Shown here: positions 12,916-25,433 of the stretch, piece by piece
How the letters are laid out: every line of letters starts with the position of its first letter
Position numbering within the stretch: position 1 is the first letter of the stretch
Assembly: GCA_010645155.1 (NCBI GenBank)
Contig: CM021317.1
Span: forward strand, 12,591,336-12,655,335
Reading direction: 5' to 3'
DNA: 64,000 nt
DNA from: Tigriopus japonicus
Lineage: Eukaryota; Arthropoda; Copepoda; Harpacticoida; Harpacticidae
Program-made: the position numbers and the translations under genes
Notes under the pieces: generated by a model
The model's input: only the letters and a program-made list of their open reading frames with translations
What the model was told of the DNA's origin: nothing
The model's database searches: none

Positions 12916-15619
12916 ACGTACGTTGAGCATTTCCAGTTGAAAGTGAAGAAGAAATTTCAAACTTATGGTTGCTCACTAAAAATTCAGAGATGGTGTCACC
13001 ACGTAAAGCATATTTACATCGATTGTTCAGCCTCAACGAGAATATGCATCATTCATTTGGCTTCAAATAAGTTCGGCATATTTCCAAAAGGTCGAGCGAA
13101 TCACAAAATGTTCCACAAGGAGAATGGCAGGTAAGGAGAAAGAAATCTCTCATATTTAGGAAGACTCAAATTCAGGATTCCAGGCAAGTTCGAAGTCAAT
13201 GGATGCCTTATTTACCCTCTGAGAGCACCTCAAAGTCCAAAGGAATCGAATTTGGTTCGAATATATAAGTTGTGCAGAAATGAGCAGAATACCCTTGCAG
13301 AAAACGCTCAAATCTTTCATGGAGGATACGCTCTCAATAACGCAACACAACTTGGATTATCTTGATAACAGCTACATAATTTGACAACAAAATCCAAGCT
13401 TACAATGAACATATTTACATTATGAACACGCTTGAATGCCAATGGTTTCCATGGTATTTGGACCGCGGGAAAGTCCAAAGATTGTTATCGAGCAAAATTA
13501 TGACATGTAGCACGTAAATGCTTTATGATCATTTTCAATGTTCATTCTTAAGAACAACAAATACTAGAGACAAAAGAGCGAATTCAACTTGGTTTTCCAT
13601 TTTTGGACCATTTAGAGTGAAGAAGACAGTTCCGATGTTCCAAGAAGACATTGTCGATTTTTATCGGCCAAGGAAATTAAAATAATAAACTCTTAGAATT
13701 GAATCCTATTCAATCTAAATCAGTAAGATCAGTGAACAAATTGGCATCATAGTGTTGGGTTATAAAAGGATTAACGGAACAATTAAGAACTTTCCTATGG
13801 AAAACAAACCTGTTTTTGGCCAAACAGTAATGAATGATAGAAAATTTATGTTCCTGTAAATTTCCCAAATCATGTGCCACCAGTTGACGTCCAAACAAAA
13901 TTTGTTGGAAACCAATTACTTTTCTTCCAGTGTCAATTTTTGGTAGTTTTCATTATTCTCGGAGTCCTGTGTTATGCAAGGCTCTAAATGTCGAGTAACA
14001 ACAGGAAATCCTTACCCAAACATGTATTCTAATGCGAACGGTGCCTAAAACGTTTTGGCATGAGACGCGAATTTCTGTTAACAATTCGGCGTCCTGAGGC
14101 AACTCAAAAATAGTCGTGCCTTATTTCTCAAGGGTACCAAAAGACCTTCTGCCTTCTAGAAAAGCAAAACTAGGGAAATAATCAGAAATCTTCAATCAAA
14201 TCAAGATCTTCATTTGATCACTCTGAGGTGCCTGAATAAATTGCTTTTAGCAAATGTCAAGGTCAATTTGGGCGGAAATCAGATTGCGAATTCCGATTCA
14301 AGTGAGATCCGCCCAGTGACTTCAAAAGAGTTGTGTGATTCAATTTGTGTGTGTAAAAATGTCTAGTCCTCGTTTGGAATGTATAATCAGTCAAAGTTAC
14401 GAGCAGTTACGAGCTTGACCATTACGTCGGAATTCTTATTGATTCATGTGTATGTGACTACATACTCAACAAACTTTATAAGTATTTACTGATTTGCATT
14501 TTTGGGTACAGGTAATTGTTCCAGAATTCTTTTTTGGGCCATCATAAACATTAAAATCTGTCAAATAATTACACGTATGACAATAATGGGTCGCAACTTA
14601 TAGCATATAGGAATTTCTAGATTATACCAAAATCAGGTCAGGTAAAAACTATCCTTAAATATACACCTAATCCTTAAGTCATGAGTTGTGTTTGAAACGC
14701 AGCATCTGCAGTGTGTAGGACCGTTAATCTGACTTGACTTTGGGGTACCTTAAAAATAATCATAGGCGTTAACATGCGGCGTACATAACGTGGCCCTCCC
14801 TTAAAGATTAGAAGATACTTTTGAACTGAATAAACCAAAAGATTTTATTTCAATTCAGAATCTTGAATCAAATCATTATTATTACCATTTAAGAGAAGCT
14901 TTCAAATCATAAAATAATCTTGCAAAATTACCTTTTCGATGCTTTGACGCTTTGGTGAGAATAAAAGCGGCCGGAACATATGAACACTCTCTGAAACTAC
15001 TAATAAATATCCACGATGCAGAATTTCACTTAAGTAACATTGCCCTTATCCCAATACTTTCCACGTACCTATCATCTGTCGATCAGTAGTTTCAGTCAGT
15101 ACATTCACACTCACTCACTCACTCACATAGAGTTCAGTAAACAGCAGCAGCACACCCCAAACATGAACAAAGATAGGGATACATCAAATTGACAATATGT
15201 TCTGTTTCAGTATATTTCATTTATTTCAGCTTTAGTTATTCGTATGAAAGACTACTATTTAAAAACAATTTGCATAAAAATGGGTGGAATTAGATTTAAC
15301 GATCCCTTTCTTGTTTTTCCCTTTTTTTTGAGAGGTTGTGGAATATTTTGCTGAAAATGGTTTAGCTTTCAAGAAGTAAAAAAATGAACATCCTTGATCG
15401 ATGACGCTTTAAACCAGCTGAGGATTTTGGGTTGGACAGAATTTTTTTGTCGTATTTAATGCTCGTCTCCCAAGATCCCGAAATAAGTTCGACTGACTCC
15501 TAACATACAACTATCGGGATACGAATTTCAAATCTTTCTCAGAAGTCATTCTTTCAAAAATGTAGGACCTTCAAAGTTCAATTCAAAGGACTTAAAACAG
15601 AAAAATAAGATTTTAGTGT

Positions 15620-17085
15620 TCACAATCTGGACTTCAAGTCTGGAGTCGAGGATTGTTGCACAATCTTTTCATCCAATAAGCCCTCAATCTCAAGAGAAGT
15701 GAATTTGAACTCTTGAAGAATAGCCTTTGTATCCGCTCCCATTTCCGGCTCTTTTCTGGCCACAATATTCGGATAAGTTGCCTCGTGATTAGATAATCGG
15801 GGTGCCGGAATCTTTAAAAACAAGAAATTTATTAAGTTTGGGAAAATTGGGAATTTGGGAAATTGGGAAAATTTCTTTTTACAAAGTAATTTTCATACCG
15901 GATCAAGTTTGCCGTTAGCATTGGGAGCAAAAGCCTGGCGTTCCCGATGATGCTCAAATTCGGCTGTTTCCTCCAATTCCAAAATGGGTGTGACACAGGC
16001 ATCGAGTTTGTCAAATATCTGAGTCCACTCATCGCGCGTCTTTTCCAGAAATATGGCCTTCAGCTTGGCTTTAGATTCCTCAGCGGGTCCAAATTGAGGT
16101 AGTTGATCAGCAGTTAATCCCAATCCGACTAGAAATTGCTCATAGAACTGGGGCTCAAGGGCTCCCACTGCCATGAATTTGCCATCTTTGGTGGCGTAGG
16201 TCTCATAAAAGTGAGCGCCTGAATCCAGGAAGTTTTCTCCTCGAGGTTTGCCCCAAATGAAACGACCCTATGTAATGAAAATTAACAAAAAAATGTTCTT
16301 AAATGTAACAAAAACAAAAGACCAAAAGAAGAATTTAAGAATTTACTTGGGATTTGTAGATCCAACTGCCCACATAAGCAGCACCTTCGGTCATGTTTGC
16401 ATCGATAACTTGACCTTTACCGGTTTGTGAGCGTTCAATCAAGGCTGCCATAATTCCCATCGCGCAGGTAAGTCCACCTCCGGCAAAATCGGCCAAAAGA
16501 TTTATAGGAGCATAGGGATTTTCATGTTTCCTACCAAGTCTGGATAGCATACCTGAACAAATTTATACTCTCATGAAGCTTAATCAATCTTCTCTCACTG
16601 AAAATCAAGTTTTACCAGACAAAGCTATGTAGTTGATGTCATGTCCAGCTTTCTTTGAAAACGAACCATATTGGCCAAATCCCGTCAATCTGGCATAAAT
16701 CAACTTAGGATTATTTTCCAGCATCATGGTTGGGCCTAATCCAAGTTTTTCCATCACACCTAAACGGAAACAGAGTGGACATCAAATCTTAATAAATGGA
16801 AACACGCACGCACAAGTTATGTAATATTGACTACTTACCTGCCCGGAAAGGCTCAAGGAGAACATCGGATTTCAGGCACATTTTCTTGAGCAATTCCGTG
16901 CCTTTAACTTGTTTCAAATCGATTTGAATGGATCGTTTACCCCTGGCAGTAACATCATGATTCATACCCTGCCCAATCCGGTCCACACGAATGACATCAG
17001 CACCAAAATCGGATAAAATCATTCCACAGAATGGAGCTGGGGCTAAGCCAGCCAGTTCTAACACCTTCACGCCTTTCAAGGCCAT
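15620..17085 (-). CDS. AMACR: Alpha-methylacyl-CoA racemase (complete, 5 exons)
   Basis: CoA-transferase family III racemase that interconverts (R)- and (S)-2-methylacyl-CoA, needed before beta-oxidation of branched fatty acids and bile-acid intermediates in peroxisomes and mitochondria. Exons 17085-16839, 16759-16616, 16552-16347, 16267-15899 and 15811-15620 join in phase into 385 residues; human AMACR is 382. The start [20 protein letters not shown] matches the family start. The catalytic set is present at His122, Asp152 and Glu237: the His in AGHDINY, the Asp in NLLADFAGG and the Glu in GALEPQFYE. The protein ends in SRL, a standard type-1 peroxisomal targeting signal (human ends ASL). A possible acceptor AG lies just upstream of the start, so a leader intron is likely. 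Nothing looks broken. Confidence 0.96.
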
Positions 17086-18779
17086 TGTGTCTCGTGTAGC
17101 CTGAAAATTTGAACACTCGAAGATGGACTTTTTGAAATTGTTCTGAAATCTAATGAATGAGTAATGATTACCGAGGACTTTAAGGTTTATTTGGAAGGAA
17201 GTTCCTTCTTAAAAAGGGACTTTTGAATTTATCAAATCGAAATGACCATCAGGAGGACCTACGAACTTGCACTTTTTTGGAATTTAATTTTAGGGTCATT
17301 GGACATTTCGAAACCGAGAGCAATTGGGAGAGAAAATCATTTTTTAAATTATGTTTTCTCGTTCAGTTAAATAATTGTTAAGAAATGACAATTTTTGAAG
17401 TAACAGTCTCTTTTGCTCTAGGTATTTGAGAGCAAAGAACATTCGCGATTCTCCAATGATCTGCCTAGATAAGGTTTTCGAGTAAGGGTGCTTTGGTACA
17501 TCACAAATCCAGATATTTATTTGAGTACTCACGTAAGTGCGTTGAAGCTCCCAATTTACCATACATAGACTGGAAGATTTTAAGGGGCTGTTGTATCCTT
17601 GTCCATTATCTCTTTTAAGAGATATGCCAACCTTTGCACATTTGCACAAGAAGCTGTGATTCTACATAGTTATTTGTTGTTTTCCTTGGCCTTAAATGGA
17701 AGCTGATCGCATGGAGGGTGCAGATGAGGTGTACAATCTCTCCTCCTTAAACTTGTGTACCAGCCTCGATCAAAATCAAGGTTGCGTGAAAACGATTGAC
17801 CTGTAAACAAAAAAGTAGTAAAGGAAATGTCTATCCGAAAAAAGTCCTTTTTTTCTAAAAACGAACATCCCACTGAATATTGAATGTCTCTAGCTGTAGT
17901 TGCATCAAACGTACCCTAATTTATCTTTTCCCCCATTATCTGCGATATCAAAATCCCTTTTGGGGTTCATATAAGTACAAGTGTAAGTGATGTTACAAGC
18001 ACTGATTTGAATCCTCAAACTCAAAATCCTTCAAGATAATAAACAAAATGCCGTGTTTTGTACCTGTTTCTCTTCAATAGCAAAGGTCTTTTTCAGTGTG
18101 TGCTATTTTTTAATGAAAAGAGTAATTTTTGCATATTCTTGCAAAACAGAGAGTCAATATGTCCAAACTCACCATTCGACATTTTTCACAGCATCTACGT
18201 CATAAAGGTGGTGTGTAAAATGCGAAAACCCTTGCACTGACCAAATTCTTACGTTGTCGAACAAGCCTTTTCTCTTCTTTCATCCGCCCGCGATAAGATT
18301 TTTGAAGGGATCACTCAAACCTCCCCCGGCATCTGCCATTGGCCAAAAATTTGGATTTTCTTAGATTTCAAGCGCTTGAAGCGTTTTTTTTTTTCAATTT
18401 TCCAAGCAAATAAAAACTTCACAGAAAATTCAACCCCACCAATGATAGGCCAATGTAATAATTTGATTGTCAGTTGCGGTTTTGCACAAACAAAATACAA
18501 TCCACACTTACAAATTAACTTGTACTCATACAGTTGCTAGACAGACAGAGAAAGAAAAGATTACTATTGGGTTTAAAAGGCCATCAGAACAATTATTCGA
18601 TTTGCAAATCTGATTTTAAGAATAGCTGTACTAAAAACGTTCCTTTCAAAAGCCATTTTTAACCCTTGGTTTTTATTTGTCATATGTACTACTGGCTAAT
18701 TCTTGCTCGTTAGGTACTTCCTTTTTTTAAATTTTCTAGATTTCGCCGTTTTTGACTAGTTAGATCAGTTATAAGATAG

Positions 18780-18990
18780 GTTCATTCGTCTTTTTGGGAA
18801 ATTAATTCGATTTTTTCCATTTTGCAAGTATTTTTTTCTCTTTTTTCCGTCTGTTGGGAACTTTTATTCGTCTTTTTTCGATTAATCGGTCAATTTTATT
18901 CGTCTTTTTTCGTCTAATCAGGCAATTTTATTCGTCTTTTTTCGTTTAACTTGACAGTTTTATTTGTCTTAACTTCTTGTCCCTAATGAG
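18780..18990. repeat. Degenerate tandem repeat TTTTATTCGTCTTTTTTCG
   Basis: Three to four imperfect units of about 36 bp built on TTTTATTCGTCTTTTTTCG plus a TAATC-containing spacer, clearest at 18859-18970. The reverse complement of the same motif, with a similar spacer, recurs at 62330-62500, where it flanks a nested insertion. It is probably part of a dispersed element, not an isolated satellite. Confidence 0.65.
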
Positions 18991-19799
18991 TCTTGCCGTA
19001 TAAAGTGATATAAAGATTGATGTTTTTGGTTTTGTTGTTATGCTTGATTTTATATATTATATCTAACAATGGAAATCGCATGATTTTCCCATTGGGTTAT
19101 GTCATTCGCCTCTTTTGCATGATGCATTTCCTTTCCTTCTTGACATTCAGAGCAAGTATAATATGTCCAGAAAAATCAATGGTATTAGCTATAGCAATAA
19201 TTTGTATAGTAGATTAAACCTAATTTATTTTAGAATTTTACCTTATTTGTACATCTTGAGTACGCTCTCTATTTTGACTGGTTATAACATCATCAAATGT
19301 GTCACTCAAATTGATGTCGATGGAAAAAAACGGTGTAAATTGTTACTGAGAATGAATTACAACCGGCATACCAAATGAACACAAATACGATTCAAACATT
19401 TTTTTTGACCAAGTGTTGCCATATTAACCATTTTTTGAGCTTTTGGGTCAGAACGTTTAGCACGGATTGACTTCCAGAGAACATGAAATTTTGGATCACA
19501 AACATCAAAGGTTGCACGTATTTTCTATTACACTCTGTACTTTAAGGACTCTATGATTACAAGACTTTGGGTATGAAATTATTTGATACCACATTGGAAA
19601 AGTGTCTCCACATGATTGAAGAATGAAAAGGAAAACTGAAGAAAAAGTGTAATATTTTACTTAGAATGCCTTTATGGCAGGACTGGATAAATTTTAGATA
19701 CTACTCCTGATCAATCCACCACACAATGGTTGCCCAGATCTGCCAATACATAGGTGTTCCTGGCCATTAGAAACTCGTTGGTGGGCCAAATATCATATT

Positions 19800-20110
19800 A
19801 TGTTACATTTCCAAGTAATTATGCAATTGACATTTTTCAATTACATCTTCACCTACGTAAAATGCTCTGGGATAAAACATTTCAAAGATTCTCGCTTGCC
19901 TTTTCAATATTTTTTCATTATGTAACTTGATTCACCCAAAGTTTGCATATTTTTATGCTCTTTACAAATTTTGCACTTAAGAAACGAGTTTCTGTTGGGC
20001 TAGAAAGATAATGTAATCGAATTTTATTCAACTCCTTTTTGAGAGTAATTGTATTTAATTACTTTTGAGACTAGCGTAATTGTGACTGTAAGTAAATACA
20101 TTATAAAAGT
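19800..20110. repeat. Dispersed repeat with AATTAC-rich ends (copy A)
   Basis: It matches the reverse complement of about 42150-42500 over some 300 bp. Shared blocks include GCAATTGACATTTTTCAAT / GTAATTGACATTTTTCAAT, TCACCTAC, and an ATTTTGCACTT core followed by TAATTGTATTTAATTAC-like tracts. Similarity is interrupted by small indels, so the copies are old. No intact coding frame remains. Confidence 0.65.
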
Positions 20111-20657
20111 ATTTGACACAGGTCTGCGCACGGCATACCTACCGATGTTTGACACACGTTTTTGCGCCCGACAACAATATGAGGGTGCAGACAATGTTAC
20201 CGTTTTCGCTACGGTTCGACAAACCACTTAAATGGCCCACACATGTCAAAACATATTTCTTGAACTCTTTGCACTTACCACTGGTTACAAGTGCATCGCA
20301 CAAAGCCAAAACCAACTTCTTGAACACTACGCAACGCCTCAACCCAGGGACCGCAAACAAAGTTTGATATTCGGTTCTGACATATTATAACTTAAGTACC
20401 CTAAACTCCTGACCCTTTCAATTTGCCCATCAGTGATTGAAAATTTATATTTTTGAACTTCACTTTAATCAACCGAGAACTTCGAATCCATCTGTCAATG
20501 GTTTTTGTGTGATGCGAGCGAACAACACTCTTCTTCACTCAAGAAAATATCGCTTCCAGACTCAATCTGGACTCAAGATCCGGAGTGTGAATGTGGGCAT
20601 TGTTCCCATCAAATTCCTTTAAGTGAGCCAACAAATTGGTCGATCAATTCCAATAGA

Positions 20658-23600
20658 ATGCATTTGAGGTCCATTCTTTTGAGCTCTTTCATTGGATGGG
20701 GCTTAGCGCATGTACCTACTGAATTTCTCCATAGAGGAGAGCACCACTTCATGGGACCTTTGGATCACAGAGTGTATTCACCAAATTCTGCACAGCCACA
20801 CACTGGAGGTGAGTTTGAATATGAAATTGACGACAAAGTGTTAGGGTGAAAATAAAACTGTGTTTTTCTCTTATTTGGTGATCGTGCATATACAATAAAT
20901 CTTAAAATGAATTGGCTGGAAATGGGTGGACATTCAACTCATTTGGAGTCCTATAATTTCAAACGAGTGCCTCGAACTTTGGGTGCATGGATAGAATAAT
21001 ATGATTTGGATAACCAGCCATATAAGAACGATAAAAACAGAAGTTGGATGAGTGAAACAAGTTTCACCAAAATCATTTTTTTTCAAAGGCATTCAAATTT
21101 CTTTCTTTAGGACATAATTCTGACTATATATTTACTGAAATTGCCACTCGGTATGTGGCTCCACCCCTAAATCCCACGTTCATTCATCTACTGAGGTAAG
21201 CTTAAGACGCTACTTTTTTAAAAAGTAACGACTTAACTTTGTCATTACCTTCAAGGCACGCACATCCCAAACCATTTCATGATCACCAAGATACATTTCG
21301 TCCAAGTCAACCATTACCCGACAGTTCAACAGCAAATGAAAATTTCGCACATCCCCATACCAGTCCTTTCAGTCCTCATCACGAAAAGATTCACTCTCCA
21401 TTTGAACCTAGATTCCAAGTAAGAACTCCATTGAGTGTAGAGGTTGCGTTCCTGGAACTAATTAAGTCCCGTGAAAATGCGTGGGCAAACATATTTTTTT
21501 TTATTTTTGGTTCCTTGAATTGATTTCAGGTTGAGCGTGAAGAAATATCTGACGAAGAGTGGCACCTTGAAATAATGGCATCGCTTCAGCAAAGTGGACT
21601 TGTGCCATCAGTGCTTGAAAATATTCCAACCGGACTGATAAATATCAATTTTGGGACCCACAATTGCGTTCATATGGGAACAAAAATTCATCCGGAGTTG
21701 AGTGCCTACGAACCTTCGGACATAAGTTGGCCTTCTAACGAGGACCATCTCTACACACTGGTATCTAATAGTTAGTTAGCTTACTTAAGACCAATCATAA
21801 TATCATATTCTCGTCTTATATTTAGTGAAAACTCCAATATAATCCACTGCCCAATTTACACAATTAGACACTCCTGAAAGCATCCAATGTTGGCTTAAAA
21901 TGTCGCCAAAAGTCTTGTTCACTTTTGACGTCAAAAACATTAGATAGCATAAATTGGGAACTTGTGATTACGGAAGTTTGATTATGAATTTGGCAGGGTC
22001 AGACGCCTACATTCTGTGAATTGCTAATCCCAGCAAGTCTGATAGCGTCCGGGAGGCAATCACATCTGTGAAGCCAACATATTGCTCTTAGTTTCATAGC
22101 ATTCACAAATTTGCTTTACAGTGTTCATAATAAGAAGGGCTCGGATATAGTTGGTGTTTTTTGGCCTAAAAATGCAATAATTTTTGTCAAAAGTTCCACT
22201 CAATCCGACAAAAATTGCTAAAATGTTGCTCTTTTCTGGCCTAAAATGTTATTTTCTTTTAAATAAAGATGTCAAATTTGGCCAAATTTTTGTTTCAATT
22301 CTGGGCGAAAGTTTTTAGTTTTAGGTTTGCCTATCCTTTAACCTTGGTCTTCCTTAGCGCAGTTTTGCTTTGCGCAAATTATTCTAGAATTAAAAAAAAA
22401 CATTCATTTTTTGAAAAGGACCTGCAAAAATACGTGTAAGATATATATTTCGAGCAAAATCTCGCAGAATTGCGGTGATCGAGGCCAAAAAAACGCCAAA
22501 TGTTGCATCAAAAGCCGCAACAAGTTGCGGCAGTGTTGCGGCTTCAAGTTGCATTTAGCAAATTTATTTGAACCCTAAAAGGCACTTTTCAAGACCAACC
22601 AAAGATGTTTCACCCACAAATTTTGTTTTACTGTGTGATTGCGGACAGGTTACAAGCCTTTCTTATTGTTGAACAATTATGAGACTATTATTTGATGCAC
22701 GGTAAAGAGAAAACAAACAGCAACACATTAAACCTGAAAAGGACCTTTCATTTTTTTTTCCGTGTTCCAGGAAAAGTTTGCAGTTGGCCACCAAAAACAT
22801 TTCAAATGACATTTTTAGTTGAATTTTAATTAATGAGTGGAGAGGGGAAACAAGGAAACCAGACGCCCTTTCCAAAAGATTAGATTTTTCCCGTTTTACA
22901 GTACAAGGTGACCACAAAGTCTTGGCAGAGCAAAATTTTTCAGATAACTTTGCATCGTTTTGACTGATTTTTTTTTTCACTCAATCATAAAGATAGGCAC
23001 ATCTTGACACATACACCCAGATCAAAAAGTCACGAACATTGCAATGTTGTCCATTATGGAGAGCAGGTTTGGGCTAAAATCCTGCAAGAATGTGTACAAC
23101 CTCAAGGTTGCCCTTCAGCTGCCTGGGATACAATGAGACCTGCACAAAGGTTGCTCTAGTAAGCATTTAGATCATAGCGGTAGCGGTGAAAAAGAGCTGT
23201 TGGCCGTGCTGAGTTGCTTGGCCAGTTTGACAAATTCATTTCATTTCAATTCTAACGTTTATTTAAAAAGTCTAGGTTCATGGAAACAATTGATATTTCA
23301 CATTAAGATCCCTTGGCTGGAGTTGATCAATAATGTGCAAAATTCATTTTTTATAATTGAATCAAAAGTACTTTGGCATGCCTTGTGTTACTGCAAAAAT
23401 AGGATTTCACAGTGATCCTTAAAATAATTTGAAGATACAAGTTGTTCTGTTGCTTCCATAAAATTACATCAATATTTCCAAATGTTTCCCATAAATAACA
23501 ATGCAATAGTTTATAACAATTCTTTCTGGCAACGTATGATTCCATGTGTGTTATTTTCTAGTTAATATACTGAGTGTATTATCTACCACGGGTAAATAGA

Positions 23601-25433
23601 GGTATCTAAATGTGTATATAGACCATTTCTAAGGACTTAGAATCACTGAATGTACAATGTTCATCAATGCACCAAAATGGGCTGAGCAACTCAGCACATC
23701 CAACAGCCCTGTTTTCCCGCTAGCGATGTGATTTAAAAGCCTTGCTTGACCAATTTGCACATGCAATAATGTGGTGTGTCAATCCTGTGGTGGTATTAGG
23801 CGCCGTCTCCATACTTTTATGAAGGCCAGAGGGTGTCATTTTGACTGAAAGTTGGACCACAAATGCGTCTATGTATGTTTTTCATTTTATGATCAAGTAA
23901 AAAATTGTCAGGCAAAACGATTCGGAGAGGTAAATTTGCTGTCATAAGACTTCCTGGTCACCCTAATATTCATTATTTTGGAATTACATGGAATGAGGTC
24001 GAAGTTTATGCCAAAGTTAGACAATAAGTTTGACCTGACTGTTCGATTGGAAGAGTGCAATTAACCTTGATCAAAATTTCAGCTGATTCCACATAATAAG
24101 CGCCTATTGCGGTCAGATTCAGACATAGTTGCCAGCTAGAGAGCGGGTTTTAATGCCACCTTTGGCAAAACTGTGGTGAAATAGGTTTTTCCTTAGATGC
24201 TTACATTTCTTTGCAATGGCATTATGATATCAAACTCCAACATTTCGGAGAAATGTTGATGTCAAGAAAATCTCTAACGGTTTGCCAATGAGTGGCATTA
24301 AAACACACTCGCTAGCTGGCAACTATGACTCAATCTGACCGCAAGAGGCGCTTATTTTGTGGAATCAGCTGAAATTTTGTGCAGGGTTCATTGAGTAAAC
24401 TTGCGCAGCTTCCCAAAAGGTTCAGTCTATCTGCCGTCTAAGAATCGAAACATATGACCACTCATTTTAAGACTTAGACATCGACGAATTTCTTCGTGAA
24501 GGGGAAATTTTTGAATAAAAAGCATGCACCACGACGTTTTTTCACCTTAAAAACGACTTTTCATTCAGATCTGGGCCAAGTTGAATAAAAGGCACCCATA
24601 TGTTATCATTTCTTATGAAAGAAAACATCCATCCTCTTTTAAAGCAACAAAGGATACGACGTCTTTCTTCGATTTGCGACCCCCCAAAAAAGACACGGGA
24701 TCTTGAATGAAGAACTCAGAATAAATGAATTAATCGAACTTCTCAAAAAAATGGAAAAACGCAAACTTTTATTTTCGAAGTACTATTTCCAGTACTCTCG
24801 ATTGCCATTTGGGTTATGAAATTGAATGAAATGTATGAAATTTTTCATTTACAACAATTTAATATTTTATTCTCTACCGAACAGCACATAGAAAATTAAG
24901 GGATTTAAAAGTGTTAAAGGAGCCTGATTGCAAAATTAACTTGTTTCAAATCAATATTAATAAGTTAATATTTCCGATTGGCTATTGACCAAAAGAAATG
25001 TTTGAACATTTGCCGATCAAGCGTATCCACACAAAAGGCTCTTTTTCAATTCCAAATCTTCTTTCTTGATCTTCAGTTACTGATCGATGTTGACGATCAG
25101 AACAAACTGCATTGGTTGGTGATCAATATCCCCAAAGATGATTACCACAAAGGCGACACCATTGCCAAATACAGCAGTCCCACTCCACCTTTGGGCCACA
25201 CCCATCGATACGTGATGATGGTTATGCCACAAGAACACCTTCTCATTGAGTCTGAGATTCAACAATATTCGAGAAGTACTGCTTGCGAAACCCATGGGGA
25301 CCTCAACCCAACGGAATTTCAGGACACACGGGGTCTGTCACCACCCGTGGCCATCAATTTCTTCACCGTTTCTCACACCGAATTTGTCGACAGAATCTTG
25401 GCTTTTTGTGGCCAGAAGCCGATAGTCTCGTAA
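20658..25433 (+). CDS. Secreted phosphatidylethanolamine-binding-protein (PEBP) family member, 5 exons
   Basis: Exons 20658-20808, 21111-21195, 21256-21418, 21530-21760 and 25077-25433 join in phase (GT-AG throughout) into 328 residues. Residues 1-17 are a typical signal peptide (MHLRSILLSSFIGWGLA). Residues 18-140 are His/Pro-rich with no recognised domain. The PEBP fold follows: SGLVPSVLENIPTG, SWPSNEDHLYTLLLIDVD, LHWLVINIP, GHTHRYVMMV and a C-terminal NFF. PEBP proteins bind phospholipid head groups or inhibit kinases and proteases; some invertebrate members are secreted. The usual DPDAP ligand-site motif reads DVDDQ here, so ligand binding may differ. The 3.3-kb last intron carries two transposon-like repeats. 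An upstream non-coding exon cannot be excluded. Family assignment is firm; the exact role is unknown. Confidence 0.87.
22137..22570 (-). mobile_element. hAT-like non-autonomous element, relative of 62507-62977
   Basis: It lies in the last intron of the PEBP gene. From AGGGCTCGG near 22138 to GAACCCTA near 22577 it matches, in reverse complement, the element at 62507-62977, including AAATTTGGCCAAATTTTTG-like and GCAACTTG-like tracts. The ends resemble TAGGG(T/C)TC terminal repeats. No target duplication is evident here, so the exact borders are uncertain. Confidence 0.6.
24063..24388. mobile_element. Fold-back MITE with about 105-bp arms
   Basis: It lies in the last intron of the PEBP gene. 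The left arm begins AACCTTGATCAAAATTTCAG and the reverse complement of the right end begins AACCCTGCACAAAATTTCAG. The inverted similarity continues through GCTGATTCCACA, GCGGTCAGATT, AGTTGCCAGCTAG and TTTTAATGCCAC, with a centre of about 110 bp. No coding capacity and no clear target duplication. Confidence 0.75.

Larger units (their letters stand above)
8640..15619. other. Gene-free intergenic stretch between RAD54L2-like and AMACR
   Basis: No convincing gene in about 7 kb. It holds a short (AGCT)n run at 8676-8694, a diverged CCGAAA-type repeat at 10098-10357, the fold-back element at 12345-12915, and a (CACT)n run near 15105-15126. The segment 14665-14790 resembles parts of the intron around 2910-3470, probably an old shared repeat. 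The remaining open frames are short and AT-rich and match no family I recognise. Confidence 0.6.
17086..20657. other. Gene-free intergenic stretch between AMACR and the PEBP gene
   Basis: I see no supported gene. It contains a degenerate tandem repeat at about 18780-18990 and a dispersed repeat at about 19800-20110. The last 200 bp (from about 20450) are probably the leader and proximal promoter of the PEBP gene. A short open frame at 19115-19378 resembles nothing I know. Confidence 0.55.

Noticed and set aside
18859..18970. CRISPR-like array
   Set aside because: Degenerate adjoining units with no unique spacers, in a eukaryotic context; it is a tandem or dispersed repeat.
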